NCBI GenBank assembly: GCA_023390555.1
Contig: JAEWCQ010000024.1
Coordinates: forward strand, 1-45,468
Length of the DNA: 45,468 bases
Reading direction: 5' to 3'
Origin: Bacillota bacterium
Lineage (GTDB): Bacteria; Bacillota; Clostridia; Lachnospirales; Lachnospiraceae
Every line of letters starts with the position of its first letter. The first letter of the stretch is position 1. The notes below the pieces were generated by a model, which was given only the letters and a program-made list of their open reading frames with translations, was not told the DNA's origin and made no database searches. The translations under genes were made by a program, and so were the position numbers. Below, piece after piece: positions 8,442-16,688 of the stretch.

Positions 8442-8993
8442 TTAACACTGATAAATAATTGATTCTTTTAGCTGTTTTGCATTTTCTTCATTTGTAAAAT
8501 AACGTACAATTGCAAGACCGAATTCAATTGCCGTACCCATGCCGCGGCTGGTAATGATATTTCCGTCAACCACAACCGAATCCGTCTGATATTCTGCGCC
8601 TGTCATCTGATCTTCAAATCCCGGATAACTGGTTGCCTTTTTTCCATCGAGTATTCCGGCTGCACCCAGAACACTTGGTGCTGCGCAGATAGCCGCCACC
8701 AGTTTCCCTTCCGCCGCAAATTTCTGAATCTGCTGACGGACAACGGCAGCTTCACCAAGATGAAGCGTACCCGGCATTCCGCCCGGAAGCACGATAGCGT
8801 CAAGTTCTTCAAAATTAATTTCAGAACTTAATGCATCCGCAGAAAATGTAATATCGTGTGCACCTGTCACCTCTTTTTTCTCTGTAATAGATATCATTAC
8901 AATTTCGAATTTGGCGCGTCGCGCGATATCAACCACGGTCAGACCCTCGATCTCTTCACATCCGTCTGCCATAAATATTCCTATTTTTTTCAT
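8442..8993 (-). CDS. DJ-1/PfpI family protein
   Basis: A 183-residue member of the class I glutamine-amidotransferase-like superfamily. The nucleophile elbow is AAICAAPSVL with Cys103, and the conserved acid lies in DGCEEIE (Glu14/15), the DJ-1/YajL layout. The C-terminal TSRGMGTAIEFG motif is also typical. Members act in oxidative or carbonyl stress; the exact reaction is debated, so no specific function is given. The ATG at 8993 is eight bases from GGAGG; an out-of-frame ATG in between is not used. It is transcribed away from the CYTH gene. Confidence 0.9.
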   Translation of the reverse strand: MKKIGIFMADGCEEIEGLTVVDIARRAKFEIVMISITEKKEVTGAHDITFSADALSSEINFEELDAIVLPGGMPGTLHLGEAAVVRQQIQKFAAEGKLVAAICAAPSVLGAAGILDGKKATSYPGFEDQMTGAEYQTDSVVVDGNIITSRGMGTAIEFGLAIVRYFTNEENAKQLKESIIYQC

Positions 8994-9051
8994 TTTTCAT
9001 TCCTCCTGTTTCTGTTTTTTATTATAAATTTATTTGTATCCCATATATCTC

Positions 9052-9080
9052 TTGCAAGCAGTTCCCGTATCCCTTATATT
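9052..9080 (+). promoter_or_regulatory. Sigma-A promoter for the CYTH gene
   Basis: TTGCAA, a 17-base spacer, and TATATT, about 65 bases upstream of the CYTH start codon in the divergent spacer with the DJ-1 gene. Confidence 0.55.
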
Positions 9081-9146
9081 TAATCTGAAAGCCGGAATAA
9101 CCGTTTTGTATTCAGTCAGACTGCGTCCCGGCAGAAAGGATCTTTC

Positions 9147-9599
9147 ATGGAAATTGAACGTAAATATCTCATCCCGGAAATCCCGGATCAACTGTCCCAA
9201 TATGAATGGAAACAGATCGAACAGGGTTATCTGTGCACCGATCCGGTCGTACGGATTCGCCGCTCCAACGACAATTATATTCTCACTTATAAAGGCAAAG
9301 GTCTCATGGTTCGCGAAGAATATAACCTGCCTCTTACACAGGAAGGCTATGAACACTTAAAACCTAAAACAGACGGGATTTTGATTGCAAAAAAACGTTA
9401 TCTGATCCCACTGACCGAAAAATGGACAATTGAACTTGACATTTTTGAAGGAGAGCTCTCCGGGCTTATCCTTGCCGAGGTGGAATTCGAAACGGAAGAA
9501 GAGGCCAACCACTTTACCCCGCCGGAATGGTTCGGCGAAGATGTCACCTTCTCGAAATCCTATCAGAACAGTACGCTGAGCAGATACGGACTATCTTAA
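9147..9599 (+). CDS. CYTH domain protein (triphosphate tunnel fold)
   Basis: A 150-residue protein of the CYTH/TTM superfamily, whose members hydrolyse tripolyphosphate or nucleoside triphosphates, or make cAMP or thiamine triphosphate. The diagnostic N-terminal ExExK motif is present (MEIERKYL). Alternating Arg/Lys/Glu strands that line the tunnel follow (VVRIRRS, YILTYKGKG, VREEYN, IELDIFEGEL, LAEVEFET). The length fits bacterial short-chain triphosphatases, but the substrate cannot be read from sequence. AAAGGA precedes the ATG. Its last 9 bases overlap the end of the convergent DUF1653 gene. Confidence 0.9.
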   Translation: MEIERKYLIPEIPDQLSQYEWKQIEQGYLCTDPVVRIRRSNDNYILTYKGKGLMVREEYNLPLTQEGYEHLKPKTDGILIAKKRYLIPLTEKWTIELDIFEGELSGLILAEVEFETEEEANHFTPPEWFGEDVTFSKSYQNSTLSRYGLS

Positions 9600-10160
9600 T
9601 CGTGTGGTTTCATATTTTGCCATCGTCGCAACGGACTGCTTTAACTGCTCAAACCGGTTGGAAAGTGCTCCTTCCGGTATCACAACATCTAAAATCACTG
9701 CAAAATCATTAATCAGGCGGTCTGTGATATCTTCCTCCATAGCCGCCAACACCTTGTATTTTTCGTGATAGGTATCCGCATCCAGGAACCGAAGCAATCG
9801 TGGGTCCGCAATATCTGCTTCTTCTCCGGTCGGTGCTTCTGCCGGCTGCCCGCACTGTTCCGTGTTTTCACTGCGCTCCGCATCCTGCTGTGCTCCGTCC
9901 GCTATACCGGCCGGTTCCAATCCTTCTCTATCCACTTTCTCAAAACGGTATTTCTGTGATACTTCGGGATATTTTTCCGTATCCACCTCGTTCACAAACA
10001 TGGCAAGCGGTCTTGCATAGATACTGTAATCTCCATACAGCGCCTGGTAGACTACCAATTCCTCGCCTGTCTCCGAATGTCTTGCAACTGCGATCACCTG
10101 GTACATCTTCTTTTTAAAATGCATATACAGCTCTCCCGGCTGCGGTCTTCTTTCTGTCAT
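9591..10160 (-). CDS. DUF1653 domain protein
   Basis: A 189-residue protein with an N-terminal DUF1653 domain: RPQPGELYMHFKKKMYQV, then VVYQALYGDYSIYARPLAMF, the family's typical small beta domain. The middle (about 85-120) is acidic and low complexity, and the C-terminal half is a helical segment of unknown role (LLRFLDADTYHEKYKVL). Function is unknown for the family. It starts 22 bases after the upstream gene and probably shares its mRNA. The 3' end overlaps the CYTH gene by 9 bases in convergent orientation. Confidence 0.8.
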   Translation of the reverse strand: MTERRPQPGELYMHFKKKMYQVIAVARHSETGEELVVYQALYGDYSIYARPLAMFVNEVDTEKYPEVSQKYRFEKVDREGLEPAGIADGAQQDAERSENTEQCGQPAEAPTGEEADIADPRLLRFLDADTYHEKYKVLAAMEEDITDRLINDFAVILDVVIPEGALSNRFEQLKQSVATMAKYETTRLR

Positions 10161-10181
10161 TGCTGTTTCCTCTCTTTACCT

Positions 10182-10640
10182 CTATATACGGTTTAGCATC
10201 TCAATTCCTTCTGCGACAAAATCACGTTCAAATGTGAGCGTTTCCGTATACCCTTTTATCATAAGATCATTGACTTCCTGCATCAGCAGATCTCCGTTCG
10301 GTACGGATGTATCGACAATCTCCGGATCACGGTTTCGTATCTCAGATACTTCTGCCCTTTTTTCTTCCGCAGGTGGAACCGTTCTTTTTTCATTCGGAAT
10401 GCCGGATGATTTCACCGTTTTTTTCATCTGCTCCATCTTTTTGATATTCTCATTCGCTTTAGTTATAATATCATTTTTCGGGATTGTTCTTTCATACGTC
10501 ACCGCCTCTGTCATCATACGGCGGACATTCTGTCCTGTATGCATCTGTTGCGGCCGGTTCACTTTTTTTGTATTTTTCTTCGACGATGTCGCTGTTCCGA
10601 TTACAATAAACAAAATTACCAATACCCATATCAATTCCAT
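10182..10640 (-). CDS. Unknown small single-pass membrane protein
   Basis: I do not recognise a family. The 152-residue product has one N-terminal membrane helix (MELIWVLVILFIVIGTAT) followed by a basic stretch and a charged cytoplasmic tail. Residues 60-105 are Lys/Glu-rich, and the last 50 residues look folded and end ERDFVAEGIEMLNRI. The frame is open to an ATG at 10661, but that ATG overlaps the purine-rich AAGGAAGG ribosome site that best serves the ATG at 10640, so I use the shorter form. It is followed within 22 bases by the DUF1653 gene. Confidence 0.65.
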   Translation of the reverse strand: MELIWVLVILFIVIGTATSSKKNTKKVNRPQQMHTGQNVRRMMTEAVTYERTIPKNDIITKANENIKKMEQMKKTVKSSGIPNEKRTVPPAEEKRAEVSEIRNRDPEIVDTSVPNGDLLMQEVNDLMIKGYTETLTFERDFVAEGIEMLNRI

Positions 10641-10762
10641 AACTCTGATACCTTCCTTCATTCGTAGTATAAGTATACTTTCGTGCCAAACGTTTCATAC
10701 TGCTCTTTTCATTATAATAAATTCGCTTGTTTTTCACAACCAGAAGACTGGATTTTATTTGG

Positions 10763-10798
10763 CAAAACCGGCTGGCATCTCTTTCAGACACCAGCCGG
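10763..10798 (-). terminator. Terminator after the liv/cytidylate-kinase-like unit
   Basis: Perfect 8-base GC-rich arms CCGGCTGG and CCAGCCGG with a 15-base loop lie 45 bases past the stop codon at 10843 and are followed on the minus strand by TTTTG. The T run is short but the stem is strong. Confidence 0.7.
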
Positions 10799-10842
10799 CT
10801 GTTTCCGATTTTATTCAAATTAATGTTTTGCCGCCCTGATGT

Positions 10843-11463
10843 CTATTCCCTGCAAATAGCAATGTAATCCCGCACAACCTCAACCAGCTTTTCATAACTC
10901 ATCGAGGATGTATTGAGGCAGAAATTATAATTTCTTGCATCATTCCATTCACGTCCGGTATAGTATTTGTAATAGTCTGAGCGATATCTGTCTGTCTTTT
11001 CGATCTTTTTGATGATCTCTTTTTCTGTTCCGCCATTCTGTTCCAGCAAACGCGCAATACAGTCCTCCTGCGGTGCATAGAAAAACAGCCGAATGACATT
11101 TTTGTGATCTTTTAAGATGTAGTCCGCACAACGTCCTATGATCACACAGGACTCCGTTTCAGCAAGTTCCCTGATCACTTTTGCCTGATAGTTAAACAGA
11201 TTGTCATTTGAAACGAATTCATCACTGTCCGGCGGAAGCACTTCTCCCTGGTATTCTCTTTTGGCAATTTTAAACAGCGGCATACTCTTTAACCGCTCAT
11301 CCGCCTTGCCAAATAACGCCTCATTGATTCCGCTCTCATCCGATGCCATGCGCAGAAGCTCTCTGTCATAATAGCTGATGCCAAGCTCTTTCGCCAGCAG
11401 CTGCCCCAATGTTCTGCCGCCGCTTCCATAACTCCTTGCAATCGTAATGACGGTATGTTCCAT
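10843..11463 (-). CDS. Cytidylate-kinase-like family protein
   Basis: A 206-residue P-loop kinase-fold protein of the cytidylate-kinase-like family (Pfam Cytidylate_kin2 type). The N-terminal nucleotide loop is ITIARSYGSGGRTLGQLLA, then YYDRELL, VIIGRCADYIL and a lid-like region with TDRYRSDYYKYYTGREW. It is not the true Cmk, whose P-loop and CMP-binding insert differ; the substrate of this family is unsettled. It begins 24 bases after livF and ends before a good terminator, so it is probably the last gene of the livHMGF mRNA. Confidence 0.85.
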   Translation of the reverse strand: MEHTVITIARSYGSGGRTLGQLLAKELGISYYDRELLRMASDESGINEALFGKADERLKSMPLFKIAKREYQGEVLPPDSDEFVSNDNLFNYQAKVIRELAETESCVIIGRCADYILKDHKNVIRLFFYAPQEDCIARLLEQNGGTEKEIIKKIEKTDRYRSDYYKYYTGREWNDARNYNFCLNTSSMSYEKLVEVVRDYIAICRE

Positions 11464-11486
11464 AAAAATCCCCTTCCTTTCCTTAC

Positions 11487-12197
11487 CTATTCTCCTAAAT
11501 ATGCCTTTTTAATCGACTCATTATCCATAAGTTCTTTTGCATCGCCGTTCAGCACAATGTTACCAGTCTCTAACACGTATGCACGGTCTGCAATGGAAAG
11601 TGCTTTTTTTGCATTCTGCTCTACCAATAAAACGGTTGTCCCCGAAGCAGAAATTTCTTTGATGATATTGAAGATCTCTTCTACGAAAATCGGAGAAAGC
11701 CCCATAGACGGTTCGTCCATCAGTATGATCCTTGGTTTGCTCATGAGCGCTCTACCCATTGCAAGCATCTGCTGTTCTCCGCCGCTCAAGGTTCCTGCCG
11801 ACTGATTTTTCCGCTCTTCCAGACGCGGAAAGCTCCGGTAAACACGCTGCAGGGATTCTGCAATTTCCGCTTTATTCTTTCTTGTATAAGCACCGAGCTT
11901 CAGATTTTCTAAAACCGATAATTCAGCGAAAACACGGCGTCCTTCCGGAACGTGTGCCATACCCATGGATACAATTTTATGTCCCGGAATCTTTGTAATA
12001 TCCTGCCCTTCAAACAGGATACTTCCTGCTTTTGCCTGAAGCATACCGGTGATTGTCTGTAAAGTGGTTGTCTTTCCGGCACCATTCGCACCGATCAGTG
12101 CGATGACTTCCCCTTCTTTTACCTCAAAGGAAATACCCTTGATTGCCTGAATGACACCGTAGTATACTTCCAGATCTTTGATTTCAAGCATTGCCAT
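11487..12197 (-). CDS. livF: Branched-chain amino acid ABC transporter, ATP-binding protein LivF
   Basis: A 236-residue ATPase of the HAAT importer family. Walker A is GANGAGKTT, the signature LSGGEQQMLAMGRAL, Walker B ILMDEPSMGLSP, and the switch His is replaced by Gln in LLVEQNA, as is normal for LivF. The ATG at 12197 has AGGAGG upstream. It is packed behind livG with 12 bases between, in the order livH-livM-livG-livF. Confidence 0.95.
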   Translation of the reverse strand: MAMLEIKDLEVYYGVIQAIKGISFEVKEGEVIALIGANGAGKTTTLQTITGMLQAKAGSILFEGQDITKIPGHKIVSMGMAHVPEGRRVFAELSVLENLKLGAYTRKNKAEIAESLQRVYRSFPRLEERKNQSAGTLSGGEQQMLAMGRALMSKPRIILMDEPSMGLSPIFVEEIFNIIKEISASGTTVLLVEQNAKKALSIADRAYVLETGNIVLNGDAKELMDNESIKKAYLGE

Positions 12198-12209
12198 AGT
12201 TATTTCCTC

Positions 12210-12968
12210 CTACTCGCCAAGGTAAGCCTTGATTACCTTTGGATCATTTAATACGTCACTTGTCTTGCCCTGTGCCAGTACCTGACCGAAGTTCAAAACC
12301 GTCAGTTCCTCGCAGATACCGGATACCAGCTTCATGTCATGTTCAATCAGCAGAATCGTCATATTAAAATTATCACGGACAAAACGAATGGTCTCCATCA
12401 GTTCCCTGGTTTCATTCGGATTCATACCGGCAGCCGGCTCATCTAAAAGCAGAAGCTTCGGATTCGTCGCAAGTGCACGGGCAATCTCCAATTTTCTCTG
12501 ATCCCCATATGGCAGATTCGATGCCAGGAAATTTTCTTTCTCCTGCAGCCCGAATACTTTTAACAGTTCTCTTGCCTTCTCATTCATCTCTGCCTCTACT
12601 TTCCGGTATTTCGGAAGGCGTAAAACAGCAGTCAGAGTAGAATACGTATGTTCATTGTGCAGGCCGATCTTTACATTATCCAATACGGACTGATCCTTAA
12701 ACAGACGGATATTCTGAAAGGTTCTTGCAATTCCCTCTTTATTAATGTCAATAGTTCTGTGTCCGGCAATATTTTTCCCATCCAGTTCGATGGTTCCATC
12801 ATCCGGTTTGTATACGCCGGTAAGCATATTAAATACCGTGGTCTTTCCAGCGCCGTTCGGGCCGATCAGCCCATACAGCTGTCCCTTCCGGATAGACACT
12901 TCAAACCCGTCTACCGCACGAAGTCCGCCAAAAGAGATACCCAGATTCTTCACTTCAAGCATAGCCAT
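12210..12968 (-). CDS. livG: Branched-chain amino acid ABC transporter, ATP-binding protein LivG
   Basis: A 252-residue ATPase, partner of LivF. Walker A GPNGAGKTT, the LivG-type loop GIARTFQNIRLF, the degenerate signature LPYGDQRKLEIARAL in place of LSGGQ (typical of LivG), Walker B LLLDEPAAGMNP, and switch His in LIEHDM. It follows livM by one base and precedes livF by 12 bases. Ribosome site GGGGG lies before the ATG. Confidence 0.95.
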   Translation of the reverse strand: MAMLEVKNLGISFGGLRAVDGFEVSIRKGQLYGLIGPNGAGKTTVFNMLTGVYKPDDGTIELDGKNIAGHRTIDINKEGIARTFQNIRLFKDQSVLDNVKIGLHNEHTYSTLTAVLRLPKYRKVEAEMNEKARELLKVFGLQEKENFLASNLPYGDQRKLEIARALATNPKLLLLDEPAAGMNPNETRELMETIRFVRDNFNMTILLIEHDMKLVSGICEELTVLNFGQVLAQGKTSDVLNDPKVIKAYLGE

Positions 12969-12969
12969 G

Positions 12970-14052
12970 TTACTGTACCCCCTTTGTTCTTTTCCGCAGC
13001 AGATCTCTCAATGAATGCCTCTGTCTCCATTCAATTGCCCTTGGAGCCCAGTTGAACAGCATCATTGCAATCAGAACAATTGCATAGATCAGCATACGGT
13101 AATCCGAAAGTCCGCGTAATACCTCCGGAAGCATCGTCAGTACAACCGCCGCAATGATAGAACCGCGGAAGCTTCCCATACCGCCCAGTACGACGAATAC
13201 CAGAATCATGATGGACATATTATAACCAAAGTTCGCCGGCAGTGCTGTCAGTGTGGAAAGATTATGTGCATAGAGCACACCGCCCGTTCCCGCAATGGCA
13301 GCGGAAATCGTAAATGCCATCAGTTTGAATTTTGTAATATTGATTCCCACAGACTCGGCTGCGATCCGGTTGTCACGGATGGCCATAATTGCACGGCCGC
13401 TTCTGGAATTTACAAGGTTGAATACCACAAACAGACTGATCAATATCAGTAAAACACCAATCGTAAACGTCGACTGATGCGGTGTCCCGGTAATTCCCTT
13501 CGCACCGTTTATAATGACGGTTCCATCATCCGCAAGATTCAGAGACAATGTATCTTTCATGGAAAAATGAAATCCGTCCCCATCTTTCCCAATATATAAA
13601 ACATTCATGACGTTCTTAATAATCTCACCGAAAGCAAGTGTCACGATTGCAAGATAATCACCTCTTAAGCGAAGTACCGGTATACCGATCAGGAAACCGA
13701 AAAATGCAGCCACAACCGTACCGATCACAATCGCAAGCAGAAAACGTACATTTTCGTTCATGCCCGTGTTTACCATACACTTTGTAAAAAATGCACTGGA
13801 AAATGCACCTACACACATAAATCCTGCATGGCCAAGACTCAGTTCCCCGAGATATCCGACACAGAGATTCAATCCAATCGCTACAATCGAATAGGTACAG
13901 AGCGGGACAAGCAGTCCCTGCATCAAACTGGACATGCTTCCGGTTGCAACCATAATCTGGGCAATCAGAAAGACAATCAGGACCAAAGCATACGTAATAA
14001 AATGATCTCTTGTCGTCTTTTTCATATTTTTAAAATCAAATAAATTTTTCAT
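12970..14052 (-). CDS. livM: Branched-chain amino acid ABC transporter, permease LivM
   Basis: Integral membrane permease with about 9-10 hydrophobic segments. The family signature GYLGELSLGHAGFM and the C-terminal GGMGSFRGSIIAA are visible. The frame is open to a GTG at 14061 directly after livH, but the ATG at 14052 (MKNLFDFKNMKK) has AGGTGG at the right spacing, so I choose it, giving 360 residues. It forms a heteromeric channel with LivH. Confidence 0.94.
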   Translation of the reverse strand: MKNLFDFKNMKKTTRDHFITYALVLIVFLIAQIMVATGSMSSLMQGLLVPLCTYSIVAIGLNLCVGYLGELSLGHAGFMCVGAFSSAFFTKCMVNTGMNENVRFLLAIVIGTVVAAFFGFLIGIPVLRLRGDYLAIVTLAFGEIIKNVMNVLYIGKDGDGFHFSMKDTLSLNLADDGTVIINGAKGITGTPHQSTFTIGVLLILISLFVVFNLVNSRSGRAIMAIRDNRIAAESVGINITKFKLMAFTISAAIAGTGGVLYAHNLSTLTALPANFGYNMSIMILVFVVLGGMGSFRGSIIAAVVLTMLPEVLRGLSDYRMLIYAIVLIAMMLFNWAPRAIEWRQRHSLRDLLRKRTKGVQ

Positions 14053-14061
14053 CGCAGCCAC

Positions 14062-14943
14062 CTACACTTTCTCATGAACCGGTCTGCCCAGAATTCCGGT
14101 AGGTTTCACGAGCAGGACAATGATCAGAACTGCGAAAACAATTGCATCCGATAACTGAGAAGAAATATAGGCTCTTCCCAAAATCTCAATCAAACCAAGT
14201 AAAATACCTCCGATCAATGCTCCCGGAACAGATCCGATGCCACCAAATACGGCGGCGGTAAAAGCTTTGATACCAGGCATGGAACCTGTATACGGAGTTA
14301 AGGTAGGATAAGCGGAACAGAGCAGGACACCGGCGATTGCCGCAAGACCGGAACCAATGGCAAAGGTCAGTGAAATCGTTCCGTTTACGTTGACGCCCAT
14401 CAGCTGTGCTGCATCCTTATCCTCGGAAACGGCCAGCATTGCCTGACCTGCTTTCGTCTTCCGGATAAAGATCATCAGGCCGGCCATGATTACGATACAA
14501 ACAATTACGGTCACAATTGCCACACTGGAAATGACGAGCTGTCCGTCCGCAAGTTTTAATGACGGAAGGTCCACTACAGAGGTAAAGGATTTGGTATCCG
14601 CGCCAAATACCAGCAGTGCAATATTCTGCAGAAGATAACTCACACCGATCGCAGTAATCAGCACTGCCAGCGGAGAAGCCTTTCTTAACGGTTTATATGC
14701 AATTTTTTCAATCATAACACCCAATACAGTACAGATTACAATTGATAAAATGACACTGACAAACGGATTGAACTGCATCCCGCTCATTGTCGTAAATACA
14801 ACATAACAGCCAATCATGATGACATCACCGTGCGCAAAGTTCAGCATCTTTGCAATGCCATATACCATGGTATACCCAAGTGCAATGATCGCATAAATGC
14901 TTCCCAGGCTGATGCCATTGATCAAATACGATATGAAACTCAT
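14062..14943 (-). CDS. livH: Branched-chain amino acid ABC transporter, permease LivH
   Basis: A 293-residue polytopic permease. The N-terminal GSIYAIIALGYTMVYGIAKMLNFAHGD motif region and C-terminal AVFGGIGSVPGALIGG are typical of LivH (only key parts given). It opens the livHMGF cluster and has its own promoter about 140 bases upstream, separated from livK by a terminator. AAGAGGTG precedes the ATG. Confidence 0.95.
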   Translation of the reverse strand: MSFISYLINGISLGSIYAIIALGYTMVYGIAKMLNFAHGDVIMIGCYVVFTTMSGMQFNPFVSVILSIVICTVLGVMIEKIAYKPLRKASPLAVLITAIGVSYLLQNIALLVFGADTKSFTSVVDLPSLKLADGQLVISSVAIVTVIVCIVIMAGLMIFIRKTKAGQAMLAVSEDKDAAQLMGVNVNGTISLTFAIGSGLAAIAGVLLCSAYPTLTPYTGSMPGIKAFTAAVFGGIGSVPGALIGGILLGLIEILGRAYISSQLSDAIVFAVLIIVLLVKPTGILGRPVHEKV

Positions 14944-15017
14944 ATCAACACCTCTTGCTTTCTTTTATTTTCTTTTTGTTCCTTAATATTTCTTTCCTAT
15001 TCTTTGGAATGCTGCAG

Positions 15018-15064
15018 GCATTTAAAAGTATGCATGCCAGAAAGGTCTGTATATTTTTAAATGC
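15018..15064 (-). promoter_or_regulatory. Long hairpin in the livH leader
   Basis: Arms GCATTTAAAA and TTTTAAATGC are perfect for 10 bases. The pairing carries on inward with two mismatches, around a 15-base loop. The hairpin starts about 10 bases after the predicted livH transcription start. There is no T run after it, so a terminator role is unlikely. A 5'-end stabilising structure or protein-binding element is possible. Confidence 0.5.
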
Positions 15065-15080
15065 TCGCGCTATTCAAGCT

Positions 15081-15109
15081 ATTTTACCACAGAACCACAC
15101 GCTTCTCAA
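15081..15109 (-). promoter_or_regulatory. Sigma-A promoter for livHMGF
   Basis: On the minus strand TTGAGA, a 17-base spacer, TAAAAT. It lies downstream of the livK terminator, so the permease and ATPase genes can be transcribed separately from the binding protein. Confidence 0.65.
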
Positions 15110-15211
15110 CTTAAAAAACTTTCCTTTTTCACAGGAATCAATTTGACTTTTATTCTATAGAAAAATCATAACTTTCACACGTTAATACAACAAATTCTTC
15201 CTTATAAAATG

Positions 15212-15239
15212 AAAAACGGGGCCGCCCTTGGGCAGCCCC
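15212..15239 (-). terminator. Intrinsic terminator after livK
   Basis: Arms GGGGCTGCCC and GGGCGGCCCC (one G-U pair) with a two-base loop, followed on the minus strand by GTTTTTC, 25 bases past the livK stop. A textbook strong terminator. Confidence 0.9.
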
Positions 15240-15263
15240 TGTGAGGGAACTCACTCTCGGAAC

Positions 15264-16421
15264 TTACATTCCAACGTATGCTCCATTTTCAATCTTAACA
15301 GCTTTTGGCTGTTTGCTTACTTCACCTGTGGACTCCCAGGTAAGACCTTCGTCTCCACCGGTAAGACCCTGCACGGTAATATTCGGCATAGCTTCTTTTA
15401 ATGCATCACACAAATCCGATATACTCATATCCGGAGTTGCCTTTGCTTCTTCAATCGCTGCCTTGATCGTATAAATTGCATCATATGCATCTGCTGCAAA
15501 CTGATTTGGTGTCTCATCATAAGCATCCTTGTAAGCTTTTACGAATTTCTGTGTTGCTTCATCCGTAGAATCTGCTGCAAACGGTGTCAATAACATAACA
15601 CCCTCTGCCAAAGAGGTATCAAAGTTATCTACGGAAAGAATACCGTCTAATCCGTCACAACCGAAGAATTTCGGTGCATAGCCCATGGTATCTGCCTGTG
15701 TCAGAATAATGGATGCTTCCTGATAATAGATTGGAAGGAAGATCAATTCCGCACCTGCATCCTGTGCCTTCTTTAACTGTGTAGAAAAATCTGTCTTAGA
15801 ATCTGCTGTAAATGCTTCCGTAGCAACAATATCTAGTCCCTGATTTGTAGCTTCTTCTACGAATTTTTCCTCAATTCCCGATGAATATACATCCGAACTG
15901 TCGTAGATAACGGCAACCTTAGATGCAAGTGAATTCTCACCGATATACTGTGCGGATGCAGTACCCTGGTTCGGGTCTGTAAAGCAAATCTGGAACACAT
16001 TTCCATTCGTAATAACGTCGGTAGAAGATGCGGATGGCGTTACTTCAAACATATTGTCTGCTGCGGTTTTATCTGCAACTGCAACACAAGGGGTTGTCGT
16101 TACGGTTCCCATCAGAATCTGCATTCCCCAGTCTTTTAATGTGTTGTAAGCATTGACAGATTTCTCAGCATCATGCTGGTCATCCTCGAATTTGTATTCA
16201 ATCTTGTATCCGTCAATTCCGCCGGCTTCGTTAATTTCGTCAATAGCGATCTGTGCGCCGTTTTTTACGGCCGTTCCATAAATAGCCGCTGCTCCTGTGG
16301 TTGGTCCGATTCCACCAATGTAGAATGTATCACTGCTCTTTGCAGAAGATGAAGAACCGCAACCCGTCAAAGCGGTAATCGCCATAGCAGCTACTAATAA
16401 TACACTGACTGCTTTTTTCAT
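15264..16421 (-). CDS. livK: Branched-chain amino acid ABC transporter, substrate-binding lipoprotein
   Basis: A 385-residue periplasmic-binding-type lipoprotein (type I fold, Leu/Ile/Val-binding family) anchored outside the membrane. The signal peptide ends in a lipobox LTGC with Cys at about 21, followed by a Ser-rich linker. The mature domain starts with the family pattern FYIGGIGPTTGAAAIYGTAV and NGAQIAIDEINEAGGIDGY. TAAGGAGG precedes the ATG. It is expressed from its own promoter with a terminator-like hairpin in the leader and a strong terminator after it, which fits the need for excess binding protein. Ligand range (Leu/Ile/Val or other) is inferred from the family. Confidence 0.92.
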   Translation of the reverse strand: MKKAVSVLLVAAMAITALTGCGSSSSAKSSDTFYIGGIGPTTGAAAIYGTAVKNGAQIAIDEINEAGGIDGYKIEYKFEDDQHDAEKSVNAYNTLKDWGMQILMGTVTTTPCVAVADKTAADNMFEVTPSASSTDVITNGNVFQICFTDPNQGTASAQYIGENSLASKVAVIYDSSDVYSSGIEEKFVEEATNQGLDIVATEAFTADSKTDFSTQLKKAQDAGAELIFLPIYYQEASIILTQADTMGYAPKFFGCDGLDGILSVDNFDTSLAEGVMLLTPFAADSTDEATQKFVKAYKDAYDETPNQFAADAYDAIYTIKAAIEEAKATPDMSISDLCDALKEAMPNITVQGLTGGDEGLTWESTGEVSKQPKAVKIENGAYVGM

Positions 16422-16462
16422 AATTGTTTCCTCCTTAAAAATTACCTAAATAAATTATAATT

Positions 16463-16497
16463 GAAAAAAGACGTTCCCTGCCTATACCAGAACGCCT
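16463..16497 (-). terminator. Terminator-like hairpin in the livK leader (possible attenuator)
   Basis: On the minus strand AGGCGTTC and GAACGTCT (one G-U pair) enclose 13 bases and are followed by CTTTTTTC. It lies between the predicted livK transcription start (about 16507) and the ribosome site. No competing antiterminator or known riboswitch fold was seen in the short leader. Confidence 0.6.
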
Positions 16498-16513
16498 TTA
16501 TTCCTTGTGCTTA

Positions 16514-16542
16514 ATCATACTACACGAATGCGCCAAAATCAA
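16514..16542 (-). promoter_or_regulatory. Sigma-A promoter for livK
   Basis: On the minus strand TTGATT, 17-base spacer, TATGAT. The distance to the livK start codon is about 90 bases. Confidence 0.7.
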
Positions 16543-16568
16543 TACTCATTTTTTACTTCAAGTGTTGA

Positions 16569-16592
16569 TTTTATCGTCTTTTTTATCGTCTT
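16569..16592. repeat. Tandem 12-bp repeat upstream of the livK promoter
   Basis: Two adjacent copies of TTTTATCGTCTT, ending 27 bases upstream of the livK -35 box. The position suits a regulator-binding site, but no known consensus (CodY, for example) was recognised. Confidence 0.45.
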
Positions 16593-16688
16593 TGTCACAT
16601 TAAAGTATTAAATTCCCCTTGATTTTTCTAGGTTGATGTATTTTAACTTATAACTACAGGTTATGTTATTTATTCCTAAAATATATAA

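Noticed and set aside
16422..16688. CodY box or T-box upstream of livK
   Set aside because: No AATTTTCWGAAAATT-like site and no T-box sequence in the leader.
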